Below, piece after piece: positions 62,101 to 64,000 of a stretch of DNA of 64,000 nucleotides; position 1 is the first letter of the stretch; every line of letters starts with the position of its first letter. Both the position numbers and the translations under genes were made by a program. The notes below the pieces were generated by a model. That model had not been told where the DNA came from, made no database searches, and was given only the letters and a program-made list of their open reading frames with translations. The stretch comes from Helianthus annuus (Eukaryota; Streptophyta; Magnoliopsida; Asterales; Asteraceae): NCBI RefSeq assembly GCF_002127325.2, contig NC_035443.2, positions 123,664,295 to 123,728,294 of the forward strand. Direction: 5' to 3'.

Positions 62101-62668
62101 GCTGACTGAGGTAGAGGTCAAAGAAAAAGAAGCAGAGTACTTCAAAGATGGCATCATGAAAATGGGTCTGAAAGAAGATAACTCAACAAAGCTTCAGAAC
62201 CTTTTTGAGAAGGTGTTAAACAAACCTGCATCACCAGACACTGCAACAGACATGTCAGAAATGGAAAGGCAAGAGTTTATTGAACAAGAAACTGCAGAAG
62301 ACATAGCTGCAGCAAACAAAGTCATTGAAGAAGCCTTCAAAAGAATGTCTGAGAGTTTGCAAGCGTTTACAAGGCCATCATCCCCCAACTCATCAAAGAA
62401 TAAATCTCTCCCAAGAAACCTACTAGGATTTAAAATACTAAAGTGGATGTCTGATCAAAAGACCCACGTATTGACTTTGGTCAGATCCAGTGGCGAAATG
62501 AAGTACATATCAAGGAAAGAAGCACTTGGCCTTGGTGTTGAAGATTTGCAGGATCTCCTTGAACTTACATTGTGTAGGGATGAGGATGACCAGAGTTCCA
62601 AGGAATTTGAAGCTGAATTTAAGAAACAAGCTAAGGAACTCTTGATGAGGAATAAAGATCCAGAATAA
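59112..62668 (+). pseudogene. A long protein, central and C-terminal part, with frameshifts
   Basis: Continues the frame from 33813. First domain: RDTLQKGYFPSAHRFLFHTL and NYSQEIFDDLVKNV. A TGA at 59348 interrupts it, then KQGASFKINCL. Shifts occur near 59615, 60070, 60440, 60790 and 61580, with a TAA at 59922. The middle is Thr/Pro/Gln-rich with a 41-residue repeat (KKQKTADVTTSVVMATVVET, again KQKTSTDTSVVVM) at 61033-61280, and a basic SRKRKP patch. Then a Lys/Glu-rich coiled-coil region (61685-62150). It ends with a compact part (FKILKWMSDQKTHVLTLVR, SRKEALGLGVEDLQDLLELT) that looks like a separate C-terminal domain. No enzyme motif. Total with the first part about 1330 codons. Confidence 0.75.
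61033..61285 (+). repeat. Internal repeat of the A protein
   Basis: Two diverged units of about 41-43 codons, each starting with KQKT and containing T-SVV, VET-VVS and VSQ. At DNA level the CAACAGTTGAGACA/CAGTGGTTGAAACA core is shared. Confidence 0.75.
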
Positions 62669-62704
62669 TGACAGGTTTTGGCATTATCTGTTCCAGGGGG
62701 AGAT

Positions 62705-63512
62705 TGTTGGGATTGAACCCTACCAGAGGAACAGATAATGTAAAGCCAAAACCTGGTCACAACAGTGGATTCACAATAAGCAGATGTTTACACTAAGCTC
62801 TCCCCTTGACAGTGGTTACCTATCTGCTGATACACTCTAAACACTGCTCAGAAGAACAACTGGTGAACCAAACACTGATAATGCTTTAAAGACTGCTGAA
62901 GACAAACAATGAGCTCTATCTACTGCTGTCTCTTAAATACTGCTGAAGATCCAAGCACTGCTCATTCAAAGACTGATCACCTTTTGAAGAAAGCACTGAT
63001 GGTCAAGTAATCAGTGTTTAGGCTACAACAGTGGAACGTGAACAGTGTTAGACTTGTTTTGTATTGTATTATCTATCAGTTGTTAGACGTCAGTAGTTTT
63101 GTATAGATCAGTGTCTACAGGTTGTTAGGCTGTTAGAAGTCACTATCATGGTGACGTCAGCTGAAGTGCATCAGTAGTTTGGTTTGCCTATATATATAAC
63201 AGTACTCTGTACTGTTACATTTGATTCATTTTGAGTGAGTTCTTCTCCCCAATTCAATCCTTTCATCTTGTGCAACCAACTCTGAAGTATCAGGCTGAGG
63301 GGAGTTTAGTCTGTAAGCTTGCATTGTAATCTTTTGCTTTTGATGTAATCTTTCGACTCTATGAAAAAGGAAATGTTTATCAAACTTTATTCTCCTTTGA
63401 TTGTGTTTAACAAAGTTTGTATTCATTTCCACTGCACTGTACTTTATTTCATATACACTAAATGTTCAATTCATACAAACAAGCACAATCATGTCAGCCT
63501 CGGATCCTAACA
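62705..63512 (+). repeat. A 3' LTR
   Basis: Preceded by purine tract CCAGGGGGAGAT (62693-62704). 808 bases; ten substitutions and one indel against the 5' LTR. TATA-like CCTATATATA at 63187-63196. Followed by target copy AATTT. Confidence 0.95.
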
Positions 63513-63517
63513 AATTT

Positions 63518-64000
63518 CTAGGAAAAATTTGCCATAGTTCCCCTTAAAAATGGAGGTTTCCATGCTTTCAAAGCATATCATTTTCTTTTATAAATCATCA
63601 GAATAAACAACAAATCAACCAATACTTACCAATTTGCCAAAATCAAGTTTTAATCATTACTTCATGAACCTACAAATTTATAAAAATTTATAGTAACTTA
63701 CTAGTGTGTTTAGTAAGCTTAGTTACCCTTTAAAGTGTGGTTAATTGTTTAAAAACATCATTATTGAAGAATTTAGATCTTCACAATTTGTAAATCATTT
63801 TTCTAAAAATATTTCTTCTTGAGTTTTTCTTGTTAAATACATGATCCGATACTTGATTAACCACTAAAAATGTGATTAGTTTCTTTAAGTACCAAGCGTA
63901 TATAAATCTTGTATTTTTAACTTGGTTTCTTGAAAATTATTCTTTGAAATCATCCACTTATATGATCTACATTACACTTTGATTATTATTTTTCAAGAAA
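63518..64000 (-). repeat. E 5' LTR, piece 4, continuing beyond the window
   Basis: Matches 1452-1960 of E's 3' LTR (CTAGGAAAA...GCCATAGTTCCCCTTAAAAATG), with scattered differences. About 1.4 kb of LTR should still follow to the right. Confidence 0.85.

Larger units (their letters stand above)
30609..63512 (+). mobile_element. Element A: copia-type LTR element without pol, coding for one long unknown protein
   Basis: Has LTRs 30609-31417 and 62705-63512, perfect target duplications AATTT (30604-30608 and 63513-63517), a tRNA-iMet primer site at 31420 and the purine tract CCAGGGGGAGAT before the right LTR. Without its nested insert B it is about 7.6 kb. The interior has a 2 kb leader and one broken frame of about 1330 codons. 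I find no protease, integrase, RT or RNase H. It needs enzymes from another copia element. The LTRs differ at about 10 of 808 positions by hand count. Confidence 0.92.
830..64000 (-). mobile_element. Element E: decayed Ty3-gypsy backbone of the window
   Basis: E runs on the minus strand: 5' LTR from 15159 rightward beyond the window, primer site 15144-15155, acidic/proline-rich open frame, gag with an intron, protease, partial RT, non-coding 3' region, polypurine tract and truncated 3' LTR (830-3387). The 5' LTR is in four pieces, 15159-15718, 20744-20861, 29257-30608 and 63518 onward, separated by an Athila-like fragment, solo LTR D and element A. The last two pieces match 830-1960 of the 3' LTR in the same orientation, which ties the two ends together. 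The gag-pol is broken by Copia1 and by stop codons, and pol beyond the first part of RT is gone. E cannot encode its own replication. Which LTR the left fragment at 1-829 belonged to is inferred. Confidence 0.75.

Overview
This window is a piece of a plant (eudicot) nuclear genome, made almost entirely of nested LTR retrotransposons. I see no convincing host gene, tRNA, rRNA or CRISPR array. Evidence for a plant: tRNA-iMet primer sites (TGGTATCAGAGC) beside every intact LTR junction, Ty3-gypsy chromovirus, Athila and Ty1-copia type proteins, Helitron 3' hairpins, and plant promoter features. From memory of the protein families, Asteraceae (daisy family) is the most likely source; I could not search this.

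Nesting, outside to inside. The backbone is element E, a decayed minus-strand Ty3-gypsy element with very long LTRs. Its truncated 3' LTR is 830-3387, its internal region is 3388-15158, and its 5' LTR starts at 15159 and is still unfinished at 64000. A second E-family internal fragment (1-829) abuts E's 3' LTR, so E was probably part of a tandem pair sharing an LTR. E has been interrupted by: (1) Copia1, 6331-11938, a young gag-only copia element splitting E's gag-pol; (2) a 5'-truncated gag-only Athila-like element, 15719-20743; (3) D, 20862-29256, a solo LTR that itself holds three Helitron-type units (about 21322-26386); (4) A, 30609-63512, a copia-type LTR element without pol, coding instead for one long protein of unknown function.

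A is itself split at codon level by B (33814-59106), a minus-strand non-coding LARD-like gypsy derivative with 3.37 kb LTRs and a 1.7 kb interior. B's right LTR was then hit twice: by Copia2 (40671-47738), another gag-only copia element, and by G (48525-58274), a nearly intact chromovirus (gag, protease, RT, RNase H, integrase, chromodomain-like tail) with LTRs that differ at only about 14 of 2369 positions. Removing each insert with one target-site copy gives continuous LTR or coding sequence, which is the main support for this map.

Functionally, only G comes close to a complete set of replication proteins, and it carries one frameshift between RT and RNase H. Copia1, Copia2, the Athila-like element, A and B would all depend on enzymes supplied in trans. 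The most interesting points are A's large unknown protein, LTR divergences that run opposite to the nesting order, family-specific short-motif arrays in the LTRs and leaders of several unrelated families, and a phase-1 intron near the start of gag in two separate gypsy elements. Divergence values are hand counts from reading the sequence, not computed alignments.
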